This document shows positions 32,978 through 44,614 of a stretch of 64,000 nt of DNA, one piece after another. Positions within the stretch are counted from its first letter, which is position 1. Each line of letters begins with the position of its first letter. Source of the stretch: Hymenopellis radicata (taxonomy: Eukaryota; Basidiomycota; Agaricomycetes; Agaricales; Physalacriaceae); assembly GCA_015501595.1 (NCBI GenBank), contig JADNRX010000080.1:1-64000 (forward strand), written 5' to 3'. Made by a program: the position numbers and the translations under genes. The notes beneath the pieces were generated by a model. That model worked only from the letters and a program-made list of their open reading frames with translations, was not told the origin of the DNA and searched no databases.

Positions 32978-34950
32978 TCAGAACATCGGGGTGGGCTCTG
33001 CAAAAGCAGCGCGCGCGACCTTCTCGAAGCCACTGCTCGACCTCCTCTTCCTCGCAGGAGTAACACTGACAGTCGACAAAGGAACACAGTTTGACGAGGG
33101 GGCGGCTGGGTGAGGCGTAGGCGTAGGCGAGACGCCCTGGTACCAGGTAGAGGTACCGTAGACACCCATGGGCTGGCTGAAGAGGCAGATGAGATTATAC
33201 CGACAAGCACGAAGTAAGGAAAGACGTACTCATCCTCGCCGTCACAGTTCTCAAAGACGCCAGAGTCGTAGTTGGCGGGCATGTTCCAGTAGCATCCCAT
33301 TTCATCGTAGATGTGGTTGCAGAGCGTTGCAGCTCGAGCGCCAACACATGCACGGAAGCAGAATTCGTTCGAGGAGATGAACGAAGTCCATTCGTGGTAC
33401 TGCTGACCGGTTCCGAAGGAGTTTCCATAGACCAAACCGCCAACTGGAAAAAGCTAAGTATGCGATATCGTGGTTAGATAGATGGCATACTAGGGTTACC
33501 GTTACCATCGGCTCCATGAGGATCGAGTTCACCTCCACTGTTCACAATTCATTAGTGTGCGCGCGGTCAGCGAATCACAAGTCACTTACGCGTCACCAGC
33601 GGCGACGTTGATCTTGGTGAAGTCACCAACACCAGTAACCTGGACGTAATCAGGAGTCTTGACGAAGTGAACGCCCTGGAGAGTTCCATCGGGCATGGTA
33701 CGTGCGCCACGGCCAGACTTGGTGCAGTAAGCAACCTCGATACGTTCGGAGTCCCCAATGGTAGCAACGGTAGGGGGAGCCCAGAGGCAGAAATCCTCTG
33801 CAGAGCTTAGAACACGTCAATAACGTTGCAGGTAAACAACTATATTGAACATACTTGATCCAGGCCGTCTGGCATTGGGCGCTGTCGCTGCTGGCTGTAC
33901 CACAGTTATTGGTTCCGGATTGGCCATCCTCACAGGTATTGGGCAGATCAGTGTAATAGTAGCCCGTGTTCCAGATCTGGTTTGCGCTACCGTTGCACTG
34001 CCAGAGTTGGATCTATGCGTATACACAGGTTAATTTTCGATATGAGCCCTTCAACGTGTGTTCATACCCTGTTTCCGTCGGACTGGTTACCATTGGTCAG
34101 ATCCATGCATTTACTATTGTCGGCGATCCATATAAGGCGAAAGTCGCGCTATGTTCAGATCAGCCGAAGAAAAATGAACACAACGCAAAAGACGTACGGA
34201 GTAGGAGAACTGCTGATTGGGATTGTTGTTGGTGGAACAAGTCAAGATTTGCAGCTTTACACCATCCGCGGTGCTTCCGTCCGTGACGTCGAGACACTTG
34301 TCGCCAAAAATTTTGACCGAACCGCCAGAGAACGACCATTTCTGGGAGGTCGCACCCGTGCAGGACTGGATCGTGACGGTCGCTCCGTCCGAGTTGGACG
34401 AGGCGGTCATACATTTACCTGTGTCGTATCAGGGGATCGCCTCCTGCCTTCGCGTACGTGGGATCTACTCACCAGAGTTGATGCCGGGCTCGAGGAGAAG
34501 CTCTCCACGGTAGCTGTTCACGATGTCAGTCCAAGATTTCTCGTTCAGCGCCAAGGGCAAATCACGAACCTGGGCCCCTGGGCAGAGACCACGGTGGCTG
34601 CCAGGAGGACAGCGCTCGAAAGAGAAAATAAGTTGTTCATCATAAATATTAGGGTAGGGAAAAGAATGTGGGGGTATTCGCCAAAACGAATAGAGGAGAG
34701 GGAAGGAGGAGACTCACAGGAGACTTTATACACGCACATACAGTATTGACCGTCAGACCCCCGTCTTCTGTCATTGATCGCCGCATGGGATGCAGAACGA
34801 TCGGAAATTGAAAGCGAGAGAATCTCTTTTCTCTTTGGCTTTTATCCTGCATACAAGTAGTACGAGGTCCACTAAAGCCTACTTGTGCGCCACTCTACAG
34901 TCCAAGCACGTCTTTCTGCGTACCGTTTTCTAGTCCCGATTGATCACAAG
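32828..34950. repeat. Duplicated unit, copy 1 (direct repeat of 42149-44252)
   Basis: Coding, intronic and flanking sequence are alike between this segment and 42149-44252, with scattered substitutions and small indels. Similarity starts abruptly at CTTGTCCAGTCTTGCAC on the left and fades after CGATTGATCAC on the right. Both copies have the same orientation and lie about 7.2 kb apart. Confidence 0.85.
32978..34640 (-). CDS. Secreted protein with ricin-B-type lectin domain and 'macrofage activating glycoprotein'-like domain, copy 1
   Basis: 412 aa. Signal peptide NNLFSLSSAVLLAATVVSAQ; then a beta-trefoil (carbohydrate-binding family 13) region with QKWSF, KCLDVTDGS, NPNQQF, CMDLTNGN and ANQIWN repeats; then a domain with KSGRGARTMPDG, FTKINVAAGDAGGELDPHG, HEWTSFISSNEFCFRAC, CYWNMPANYDSG and MGVYGTSTWYQG, which I recall from basidiomycete proteins annotated 'macrofage activating glycoprotein'. 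Ten or more cysteines suggest disulphides. The C-terminus is Ser/Pro-rich and ends in a basic KRRSSSGFEK tail with no GPI signal. Nine exons: 34570-34640, 34473-34513, 34198-34418, 34068-34148, 33855-34012, 33590-33805, 33500-33537, 33230-33443, 32978-33176. Sugar ligand and role unknown. Confidence 0.8.
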
Positions 34951-35782
34951 GGATCACGATTCAGAGCAAAGTCGACAAGAGGAGAGTGGCGAGTCCAATG
35001 AGAAAAGGAACGACGATGGTTGAAATCGACGATCATAAGGAAATACCGAAACAGATTCTGTATATGAATCTCGCTGGAAGAAACGGTCGAGAAAGGAAGT
35101 CGAAGTGAATCAAACAAGATATGCACAACAATAGTCAAAATAAAGAAAGGGCCAGTGGGGGAAGAATAGAGATAAAGTAAGCCAACAAAGAAACAAACCA
35201 ATGCTTGATGACCGAAGGACAAGGTCCCGTATGATGTGAAGGCCCGGAAGTGAGACCTGAAACGCGTACTAGATGTGCCATTGACCGTCGAGCGCGTTGA
35301 TGTACTAAGCGCCATACCGAGAGTGGTGGAAATATGAAGAACAGTCAAGTCAGCTGAGCGAGTCGTGAAAATGAGGACTGATAGTCAATGCAGACCCCCA
35401 GATCGTAGTCCGGATAGGCGACGTCGATGAACGAGTACAGCCACGCCAAAACCAATTCGGAGAGCCTTATCTCCATTTGTTCGTACATCGACTGATGTGA
35501 ATATAGGTTTACCGATCATTACGCTGGGTATCCGAAAGAGGAAAAGAAGGGAAAAGGGGGAAAAAGAAAGGAAAAAGGGGAAAAGTTAGGAAGACTCGGG
35601 CCGAACCGTTGCGTAGAAGTCCGCCACACATCATTTAGCGCAATTCAACACGCAAACACTCCTTGCGATTTACGTGGTATGTAGCCATAAGTACGGTAGC
35701 TAATTCTAGCTCTGCTAGAGTGCCTGTGCACATCCGTTTCGGGAAATTGATTGATTTCATCATGTCCGAGTCCTCTCACCTG
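34951..35782. other. Intergenic region with purine tract
   Basis: No gene supported. A G/A-only tract of about 60 bp lies around 35535-35590. Short ORFs lack motifs. Confidence 0.5.
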
Positions 35783-38700
35783 TTAACGCTTCTTCGAGAT
35801 CCATTTTCCGCCATTCACTTTGCAATTCCGACCACCATCGGAGCCTGTTGGACACTCGACATCGCCCTTACCACACATCAAGCATGGAATACATGGGAGC
35901 AGGCATCTCTGTACCCCATTCTGCCCCGGGCAGAGAGGACTGTTACACCGCCGACATGTCCGTGTCCTACGCTGCCTGTTCTCTTGCGCAACTTCACGCC
36001 GTCGTCGCTTCTTCTCTGGACCTTCAGCTGCATTGCCTGCAGCCTGAGCTGAAAGCTTCTGTGTACCGCTGTCGGAATGTGACGCAAGTCCGAATTCGTG
36101 ACTTGGAGCCTCGTCGCTAGCGACTGGCGGCGACGGCGCCGGATGCGAGCGCATCGAAATTGGATGCAATGACTCGTAAGGCTGCGAGAACCCAGCATCC
36201 ACAGCACCAGGGACCCCTTGAGGTCCAGATCCTGATGCGCTCGAAACAAGGACTGATTGGGGAAATTTTGAGGAGCTCGTAGATTGTGCTCCACGACCGC
36301 TATCATCCCAGTCAAGATCATCGCCAGTTGTTTGAAAATCAACTGGCATCTGAGCCTCATCCTGGTCCAGCATCATTGTAGGAGCAGTATCTTGAACTCT
36401 GGCGGGTACTGGGTCGGTTTCCAGGTCCATAGTTGCCAACTGCATTGAAAGATCAGTTCCTATCGAAGAAGACGCCAGATTTGACTCGGCATTGAGCTCG
36501 CGGATGCCTCTTGTTGGCCGGATTTCGGTTGCCTCTCCCGTCATGAATGACGGGAATGGTAAGTCGGAAGCGGCAAAAATCTGCGCGCTGCGACGAATAT
36601 CTTTTAGCTGCTCGGCCATCATCTCCTGTGATGCTTTGACATTGCTTGAGCGCTCCCAGGTTTTCGCGTAATTCACCAGAATCTCCGTGGTGACATAGAA
36701 TCGAGATTTACCATCTGCAGTCGTGTTCCATTCAACTGCAAAGGCCTCGTAGTTGATTTTTGTACTTGGACTCCCTTCAGCGGCTGCTGTCATGGACAGC
36801 TCGCGTCGTCGAGTGAAGAAGTACTGTCGTGCATTCGACTGTGATGGAGTGCGAACCGGTAGAGCAAGATCCTGACGGCGCCGCAACCAATCATCACTTG
36901 CATTCAATTTGAATGTGGCGGCGACTTCTGGCGAGTACTGTTTCATTCCCATACGGATACGCAGCGATTCTGAGAAGAATTATTGGTATTTACAGAGTTC
37001 AGTATATCAGATGCTTACTGGGAAATTTGCAAATACCAAAGGTTTCAGTAGTCTGCTCGTAGAGATCACCGTTCACCCAGTCTGCGTACGAGTCGGCGCC
37101 GGCATGAACATCAGAGAGAAAGTTCAAGAGAAATGAGGTTCGATTGATTAGTGCAAGATCGTGATGATAATGCCAGTCGGTTCCTACGACGTGCTTTGCA
37201 TATGCCTGGAGGTTATACCATGTGCGGTGGTCGTTTAAGCAGTTGACCGTATGACGATAGCCTGCTGAAGAATGTGTCAGTTGAAACAAGAGATATATAG
37301 TAGGCCCTAGACATACCATGTAGCGCTCCGAACTTTCGATATATGTCTGCATGTGGACCACCTTCAACCTTATTTGTGCCACGAAGACATATCCACTTCT
37401 GAAGACCATACTGATCGACTCCAGCCTTCTCATAGTGGACAACTCCTGGGATATCTGAGAGATATCCTTCTCGAGCAAGCTCTAGAACAGCAGTTGCTTT
37501 CTGCCATGCGAGTTTGTTGAATAGTGGTGCACCGGTCTTTGCATCAATCGAATTCCCAAAAGTGCTAAAGACAAACTCAAGACTTTTAGAGAGGATGCTC
37601 GGTGCTGGAATATGTCGAGGGACACGCGCCGCAATAAAGCGAGGGTAACGAGTGAGCATCTCGTCAAATGTGAGGTTGAAGAAACGTCGACATGCTTTAT
37701 CAACCTTGTCTCGCAGTACTGGATCCCACCGCATCATATGGTCCCGAAGTGCACATACAAAAGCAGTGCGCATACCATGATTGGTGGGAACAACGATCAT
37801 ATGGAATGCGTGGAAAATATCCTTCAGCACGCGTTGGAACTCAGCATCCGAATCTGGTGGTGATTCGATGAGCCTTCGAAGAGCTTCCGCAAAGTCTAAG
37901 AAGTTAGAAACACCATCAGAGGTGATTTCTGTACTATTGCGCTTGCGCTTTTGATTGCTTGTAGTATCTGAAAACTAAGGTAAGCATTTGGATGTGACTG
38001 TATTATGTGCTGGCCTACTTCGTGTCAGTGCCGTATTTGCTTCAAGCATCTGAATTTCGAGTTGCCTGCCCGTATCTTCAGCAGTGTTCCAGTTAAGTTG
38101 AACTGGTTGTGCTTCAGCATCAGGGTCAAGATCACCGATGTCCGACTCTGCTTCAGATATCAGAGTCTCAGTAGCCCCAGCAGCATCGTAAGGATGGGAG
38201 CGAGATGATTCTGCTGCTGAAGATTGTAACAGAGGGGAATTGAGAGCAGGTAGCTGCTCTCGTCGATCAAAGATGAGATGGGATAGCTGGGCAACAACAC
38301 AAAATGTCGGCGAAGTCGGTGAAGCACTCTGCAGCTCGCCTAATGTCCGACACCCAGCCTTTACACGTCTACCCGCTGTTGAAAGTGCATCTGAACTCTC
38401 TCCAACTAACGCATCTGGGATCTTATGAAGAGGCAAAGCTGCTGCAGTGCAAAGAACATCGTCAATCTCGACGACTAGGCGCGACTGACTAGGAATGTCA
38501 ATCCGGATGTCACCGTACTTTGACGGTTGTTCAGCCAATACTTGACCATACGCAATAATGGCTCCGCCTGGCTGTACCAACAGAGCAATCCGTGTCCCGC
38601 CAGGTGTTGTTCGATCAACACCAGTAACAGCCCGAGTCTCTGAAAGCTTCTCGAATATCTGTCGCGAAGCCAGAACATCAAGAGCTGCATATTTGAGCAG

Positions 38701-41136
38701 CTCAGAGCGTATAGGCCTAAGCTCCCAGTCATCTGACTGCCGTACATCATCATCCTTAGGCAGATAAACACCCAGCACGGTCTCTGCAAGAGCGGCTAGA
38801 GATCCTTTGTCTTCACGACCAATGATGCGTCGCTGGATCGCATAGTCTTTGAGATCGATAGTGGAGAATACAGCTTTTTGAAGTTGCTGCGGGAACTGTT
38901 TTGAGAGACGCGTAAGGTCACCTTTAACTCCCGACCCAATTTTAAACACACGCTCGGCGAGTAGCAATCGAAGGAGAGAGACGGGAATTCGTGGAAATGA
39001 GTGGATTGGGACGATGTAAATTGCTGTAGAATCAAGATGAGAGAGAATCTGCAAAATGGATACACCAACAGATCGTTTAATGTTCCACTCTGCATCGAGA
39101 CTCAAGCACAGAGAAGCAGATGGGGATTCATCAATCAATTCGATGAGAGGGGATAGAGCTAAATCGACCTGTTCTGCAGTTGATAGAACGAGGGTTTTAG
39201 CATCGGATGGGATCTCAAACGCCTTCAATCCACGTGCGGCAGCAATTGGTGTGAGGTTTTGCGCCAGAGAAGGGAACGCCGCATAGAGGAGCTTCTTATC
39301 TTTGACGGGATCATCAGAGTAAGCGTGGGTCGGGTTGTTATGACCATATCGATGACCAGAGTCCGCAATGCCCTTGAGAGAACCAAGGCGCTCCTCGTGA
39401 GACTTTGTAATCGTCAAGACCTGGCCGCGTATGTACCGCGATGTCATACACGTCCAGAGGCAGCATATACCGGTACACCATCCTCCTCAATCATATGCTT
39501 AACGATCTGATTTTCAGACATCAGTCACCATCTACTCATTATTGAAAAGTCTTACCTTGTAGGAATCGTCACAGGCAATAGAGTCCATATTGACTAAGGC
39601 CGTGTGCTGATTTGCTGCTGCTTCATCGCGCTCAATTGCTTTGTTCATCATCGCGGACAGATACCGATCTGTTGGTACATATCCGCCGTATCCTTCTTTG
39701 TCACCAAAGTTGCCGAACGAAGGCACATGTGTATGTGCGAAGTGCTCGGTGAGCTGGGACTGCGAGTTGCCAGACTTTATCTGCAGGCCAGTCTGCACGC
39801 GCTCAAAGACCGCCTCCAGGTACTGCAGCGCGAGTTTATTGAATCGACGTGTATGCAGCTCGTACATCAGCGAACGAATACCGGCGGGCCCCATCTTATG
39901 CTGATTCGAGACACGCATCAAGCTCATAAACTTCTCGTCTATTCCGCACTTTCTGGAAAGTATTGCGGGGAATGAAAGTCGAAGCTTTCGGGGAAGGGAG
40001 TCAACGAGCTCCTTGGACCATCCGTGGAAGTGCTTCTTGCATCCACCGCGACAGTAATATGCCCACGACACGATGAAATAGTAGCCATCCTCATCGAAGA
40101 TGCGCCGCGGTGGCAGAGCTCCGTTCTTCTCCAAGGGTTTCTTGCATCGTGGACAAAGGAGTTTGGGCACAAAGTGGTGCACAAGCCACAGATACACCCG
40201 CGGGCGATACAGAAGTGTGGGATCGAATTTATGATTATTCAGGGAATGGAGAGGATCGGGTGGATGAATCCAAAGGGACGGCGGTGTATGCGGTTTATTT
40301 TGGGTAAAGAGAGGGTGCTTTATGTACGATTTGTTATCCTTGTGGTGCGAGATAGGCTGTACAACGTCGCGGAAGAATATATATAACCAACTCGACATAG
40401 ATTTTGGCTTCGGAAACCAGGCTGCAAGGATTACAATTAGTATTGTATCGAAAGGAGAAAAGTCAAACGTACCTTGTCCGGCGTCGTTAGCTTCTCCGCT
40501 GTCCTCCTTTGCCTGAACCTTGGGCGTCTCATCTTCGTTCTGCGAGTCAAGCGCGTCCGTGTCACTATCGGCGCCGTTCTGGGAGTGCGAGAATCCAGGG
40601 AGATGATTAAAGAATGGGACTAGTTCAAGTCAGTTCATTGTCATCAAAAAAGATCCGCAACGTACGGGTCTGTGGATTGTCGCGAGCTTTCTCGAGCTCA
40701 CGGAGGCGCCGGCGACGTGCTTCTTCCTCCTGCTGGCACTTGGCGGCACCTGAGATAAAGAATTTAGAAAAAAAGAAGTCCAAAAGAAGTGCAGGAACGT
40801 ACGAGCCAGACGATCCGCTTCAGCCTTTGACAGATTAACTTGATCGGTGCGGTCCAATTCCTCGAAGAAATCATCGTCGAAATCAGAGAATTGTCCATCA
40901 AATTCGTCATCGCCATCGCCATCGAGATCCTCTGCGGCAGACGTGTCGCGCGCCGGCGCCGTTGAACCAGATGCTAAGAGTAAGTTAGACCAACAACAAA
41001 AGAGATGCAATTGTTACGCACCTTCGGGCTGCTGATCAGAATGTTTTGGGCGTCCTCTTGGTCGTGCGCCTGGCGCGCGAGGGCCATCCTTTCGTCCAGG
41101 TGGGCGCCCGAGTCTTTTTGAAAATATATCTGACAT
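35783..41136 (-). CDS. Large nuclear-type protein: AT-hook-like N-terminus, DUF6729-like zinc region, 3'-5' exonuclease, Cys-rich C-terminus
   Basis: About 1650 aa over nine exons: 41022-41136, 40803-40973, 40666-40749, 40473-40619, 39556-40421, 38019-39506, 37317-37967, 37019-37261, 35783-36969. Residues 1-40 hold GRPPGRK and RPRGRPK, AT-hook-like. An acidic stretch DLDGDGDDEFDGQFSDFDDDFF and a charged helix follow. Around residues 180-460 is a zinc-ribbon-like region (CPRCKKPLEKNG, YYCRGGCKKHFHGW) of the kind grouped as DUF6729. About 580-760 is a DEDD exonuclease: SLDAEWN (DxE), KDYAIQRRI, KGSLAALAETVLG, SELLKYAALDVLASRQIF. The C-terminus has CRRCNSPLCPGQNG and CIPCLMCGKGDVECP. One base seems missing near 39450-39460, between GVPVYAAS and TSRYIRGQ. 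Role unknown; possibly mobile-element-derived. Confidence 0.72.
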
Positions 41137-42148
41137 CTGGATGCGATTAGATTAGCTGAAAACACTAATCCAGATGCCTGTAGTTCCCCCAAGACTTGTT
41201 GGCAGTATCAGGGGTGTTGTCGTCGTCGCTGTTGAAGTCGGAGTAAGGTGGTGGTTGTAGTGAAAAGAGAAGATCGCGTGTTGGACGTGTTGCGGCCACA
41301 TGCCGGACGATTGCCAGATCCGGCTTACTCGGACTTGATTTCCGTGCGACTCGAACCCTCGAGCGATCGTTCAGTCTCATCTAACGCAATAGATAACACG
41401 CCAGTCGGTTATGGCAGGTAGTGTGGCAGGTAGTGCTCGGCATGGCAGGTAGTGTTCGGCTGGCAGGTAGTGTACCCAGCGTAATGATCGGTAAACCTGA
41501 ATATATGCGTCGATGTCGTCCGTGCGCTGGGATGAGACAAGTGCATGGGAAACAAGGACACGATCTAATTGTAGAAATTGTCGCGCAATGTTCGTTAATT
41601 GCTGCGATTGTATGTGTTGATGTCTTTGTTTACTGAGATAGGTCGAGGGCACGAAAGCAAAGAGACGGGCCTAGTTGTAGCACTCGGTGAATGATAACAG
41701 GACTTGACGTGTATGTGCGGCGCAGAAGCCAGCCAGCAGCCGTCCCTATGAGGCGAGACAATTCAACTTGCCGTGATGCCTAAAAATCTGCGTGATAAGT
41801 GTACTGGCCGTGTCAAAAATCCTTATACATCTCTCACTGTCCCTCAAAAGTGTCCACAGTGCTGCTAGTTGGAGTGCAGCAGGTACTCCAATGCAGATAA
41901 CAGTCGCGAAGTCTTCCCGTGGGCCCCGTATGACTAGCGAAAGGAGGGCTACCAAGGGCGTGCTTTCGGTTCCGCCAAAGGCGCGAAGACTTCCCATGTT
42001 GTAAGAGACGTAGTCCTGCTCGTCGTGAACGAAGAAAAGCTGAAAATACCCCAGTGCACTGAGTGCAGTCGGGAGCAGGGCAGATGGACGCGGAGAGCAA
42101 GAGCCGCAACGCGCGATCACGATCAAGCCACGTGGCCTGCCACTTGAA
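41137..42148. other. Accessory intergenic region with minisatellite
   Basis: Between the exonuclease gene and duplicated copy 2. Contains a four-copy minisatellite (listed) and, on the minus strand at 41750-42200, overlapping hydrophobic ORFs (for example LQLAALWTLLRDSERCIRIF) in two frames that may be remains of a membrane protein. No intact gene supported. Confidence 0.4.
41408..41478. repeat. Minisatellite with GGCAGGTAGTG core
   Basis: Four copies of GGCAGGTAGTG occur within about 70 bp (starting near 41414, 41426, 41444 and 41462), separated by short variable text such as CTCGGCAT and TTCGGCT. Confidence 0.75.
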
Positions 42149-44252
42149 CTTGTCCAGTCTTGCACAAAGTTCATCATACTCATACGCACGAAGTAGTGTC
42201 TCACTCAATCGTATCGAGAAAACGAGAGTCGTGATTAATAAGTAGTCCATACTGGTAAGATACTGTCCTGTCCCGTTCCTTAAGACCAAAAACGTTTAAA
42301 TCAGAACATGATCGGGGTGGGCTCTGCGAAAGCAGCACGCGCAACCTTCTCGAAGCCATTGCTCGACCTCCTCTTCCTCGCAGGAGTAACACTAACAGTC
42401 GCCAAAGGAACACAGTTTGAAGAGCTGGCGGCAGGGTGGGCCGCAGGCGTAGGCGAGACGCCCTGGTACCAGGTAGAGGTCCCGTAGACACCCATGGGGA
42501 GGCTGAAGAGGCAGATGAGATTATATCGGCAAGCGCGAAAGGAAAAACGCACTCATCATCGCCGTCACAGTTCTCAAAGACGCCAGAGTCGTAGTTGGCG
42601 GGCATGTTCCAGTAGCATCCCATGACATCGTAGATGTGTTGGCAGAGCGTTGCAGCTTGAGCACCAACACATGCACGGAAGCAGAATTCGTTCGAGGAGA
42701 TGAACGAAGTCCATTCGTGGTACTGCTGACCGGTTCCGAAGGAGTTTCCATACACCAAACCGCCAACTGGGAAAGAAGGTAAGTATGTGATATTGTGTTT
42801 AGATAGATGGAATGCATACTAGGGTTACCGTTACCATCAGCACCATGAGGATCGAGTTCACCTCCACTGTTCACAATTGATTAGTGTACGCGCGGTAAGC
42901 GAAGCACAAGTCACTTACGCGTCACCAGCGGCGACGTTGATCTTGGTGAAGTCACCAACACCAGTAACCTGGACGTAATCAGGAGTCTTGACAAAGTGAA
43001 CACCCTGGAGAGTTCCATCGGGCATGGTACGTGCGCCACGGCCAGACTTGGTGCAGTAAGCAACCTCAAGACGTTCGGAGTTCCCAATGCTATCAACGGT
43101 AGGGGGAGCCCAGAGACAGAAATCCTCTGCAGAGCTAGAACATGTCGTCAATAACGTTGCAGGCGAACAACTATATTGAACATACTTGATCCAGGCCGTC
43201 TGGCATTGGGACTTCTTGCTGCTGCCTGTACCACAGTTATTGGTTCCGGATTGGCCATCTTCAGAGGTAGTAGGCAGATCAGTGTAATAGTAGCCCGTGT
43301 TCCAGATCTGGTTTATGCCACCGCTGCACGACCAGAGTTGGATCTACACGTATACATGGGTTAATTTTTTCATATGAGCATTCGCGTGTTCATACCCTGT
43401 TTCCGTCGGACTGGTTACCATCGGTCAGATCCATGCATTTACCATGGTCGGTCCATGCAAGGTGATAGTCGCCCTATGTTCAGATCAGCCGAAAAAAACG
43501 AACACAATGAAAAAGACGTACGGTGTAGTAGAACTGCTGATTGGGATTGTTGTTGGTGGAACAAGTCCAAATTTGCAGCTTTACACCATCCGCGGTGCTT
43601 CCGTCCGTGACGTCGAGACACTTGTCGCCAAAAACTGTGACCGAACCACCAGAGAAAGACCATTTCTGCGAGGTCGCACCAGTGCAGGACTGGATCGTGA
43701 CGGTCGCTCCGTCCGAGTTGGACGAGGCGGTCATACATTTACCTGCGTCGTGTCAGAGGATCGTATTCGCGTACATGGACGCTACACACCAGAGTTGATG
43801 CCGGGCTCGATGAGAACCTCACCACGGTAGCTGTTCGGGGTGTTAGGCCAAGATCTCGCGTTTAGCGCCAAGGAAAATGAACGAACTTGGGCACCTGGGC
43901 AGAGACCATGGTGGCTGCCAGGAGGACAGCACTCGAAAGAGAAAATAAGTTGTTCATCGTAAATATTAGGGTAGGGGAAAAGAATGTGGGGTATTCGCCA
44001 AAACGAATAGAGAGAAACAGGGAGAGGGAAGGAGGAGACTTTATACACGCGCATATTGACCCCATGTTCGGTCATTGATCGCCGCACCAGGCACGATCGG
44101 AAATTGAGAGCGAGAAAATCTCTTTTCTCTTCGGCTTTTATCCTGCATGCAACCTGTACGAGGCTCACTAAAGCCTACAGAAGCTTGTGCGCCACTCTAC
44201 AGCCCAAGCACGTCTTCCTGCGTACCGTCTTCAAGTTCCGATTGATCACCAG
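42149..44252. repeat. Duplicated unit, copy 2 (direct repeat of 32828-34950)
   Basis: Second copy of the segmental duplication, same orientation, including the whole lectin gene, its introns and about 150-300 bp of each flank. Confidence 0.85.
42301..43955 (-). CDS. Secreted protein with ricin-B-type lectin domain and 'macrofage activating glycoprotein'-like domain, copy 2
   Basis: Paralogue of the gene at 32978-34640, with the same nine-exon plan, introns at equal positions and often equal length (intron 1 is 56 bp in both). Signal peptide NNLFSLSSAVLLAATMVSAQ; beta-trefoil words KCLDVTDGS and NPNQQF are conserved; the second domain keeps GELDPHGADGNGNP, FCFRACVGA and CYWNMPANYDSG. Differences from copy 1 are scattered and mostly conservative (GARAA to GAQAA, DEMGC to DVMGC, NGNQ to DGNQ), suggesting both copies are under constraint. 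The stop is at 42301-42303. No frameshift seen. Confidence 0.8.
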
Positions 44253-44432
44253 GAACCAACGAGGTGCTCATCTGAGCAGGCCAGAATTACCTCCCTACGA
44301 TTCATGAAACGCGTTTTATCTAGATCCGCGTATTGAACTTCGAACTACATCCAACTTCCAAGTCCACCGCTGCACGACGACGCGTCGCCTCGAACGTTCG
44401 CGGTTAGTGTACCTGCTAGGTCGCTCGAGCTT

Positions 44433-44614
44433 TTAATTGAAAGGTGGCGGCTGCGGCAATACATCACCGATTGCCGATGCTGACACGAAGTAGGTACGCC
44501 TCTAGATCTTTCATCCCGCATCCTCTCTAAATCCTCACGCTTCGGCATATCCTCGAGGGGTATAGAGCGAGTAGGACTTGACGAGCCTTCCGCGCCGCTC
44601 GTCAGAGGATTCAT
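44433..44614 (-). CDS. Possible 44-aa protein encoded by two exons
   Basis: Exon 1 (44498-44614) starts ATG AAT CCT and encodes NPLTSGAEGSSSPTRSIPL, then EDMPKREDLERMRDERSRG; a 47-bp GT-AG intron (44451-44497, GTACCT...GCAG) leads to exon 2 (44433-44450) encoding PPPFN and TAA. Size, intron length and sensible amino-acid use make it plausible, and it would be missed by length cut-offs. I recognise no family, and chance is not excluded. Confidence 0.3.

Noticed and set aside
41750..42200. Hydrophobic minus-strand ORFs resembling a membrane protein
   Set aside because: Spread over two frames without splice sites, and they run into the duplicated unit; at most a remnant.
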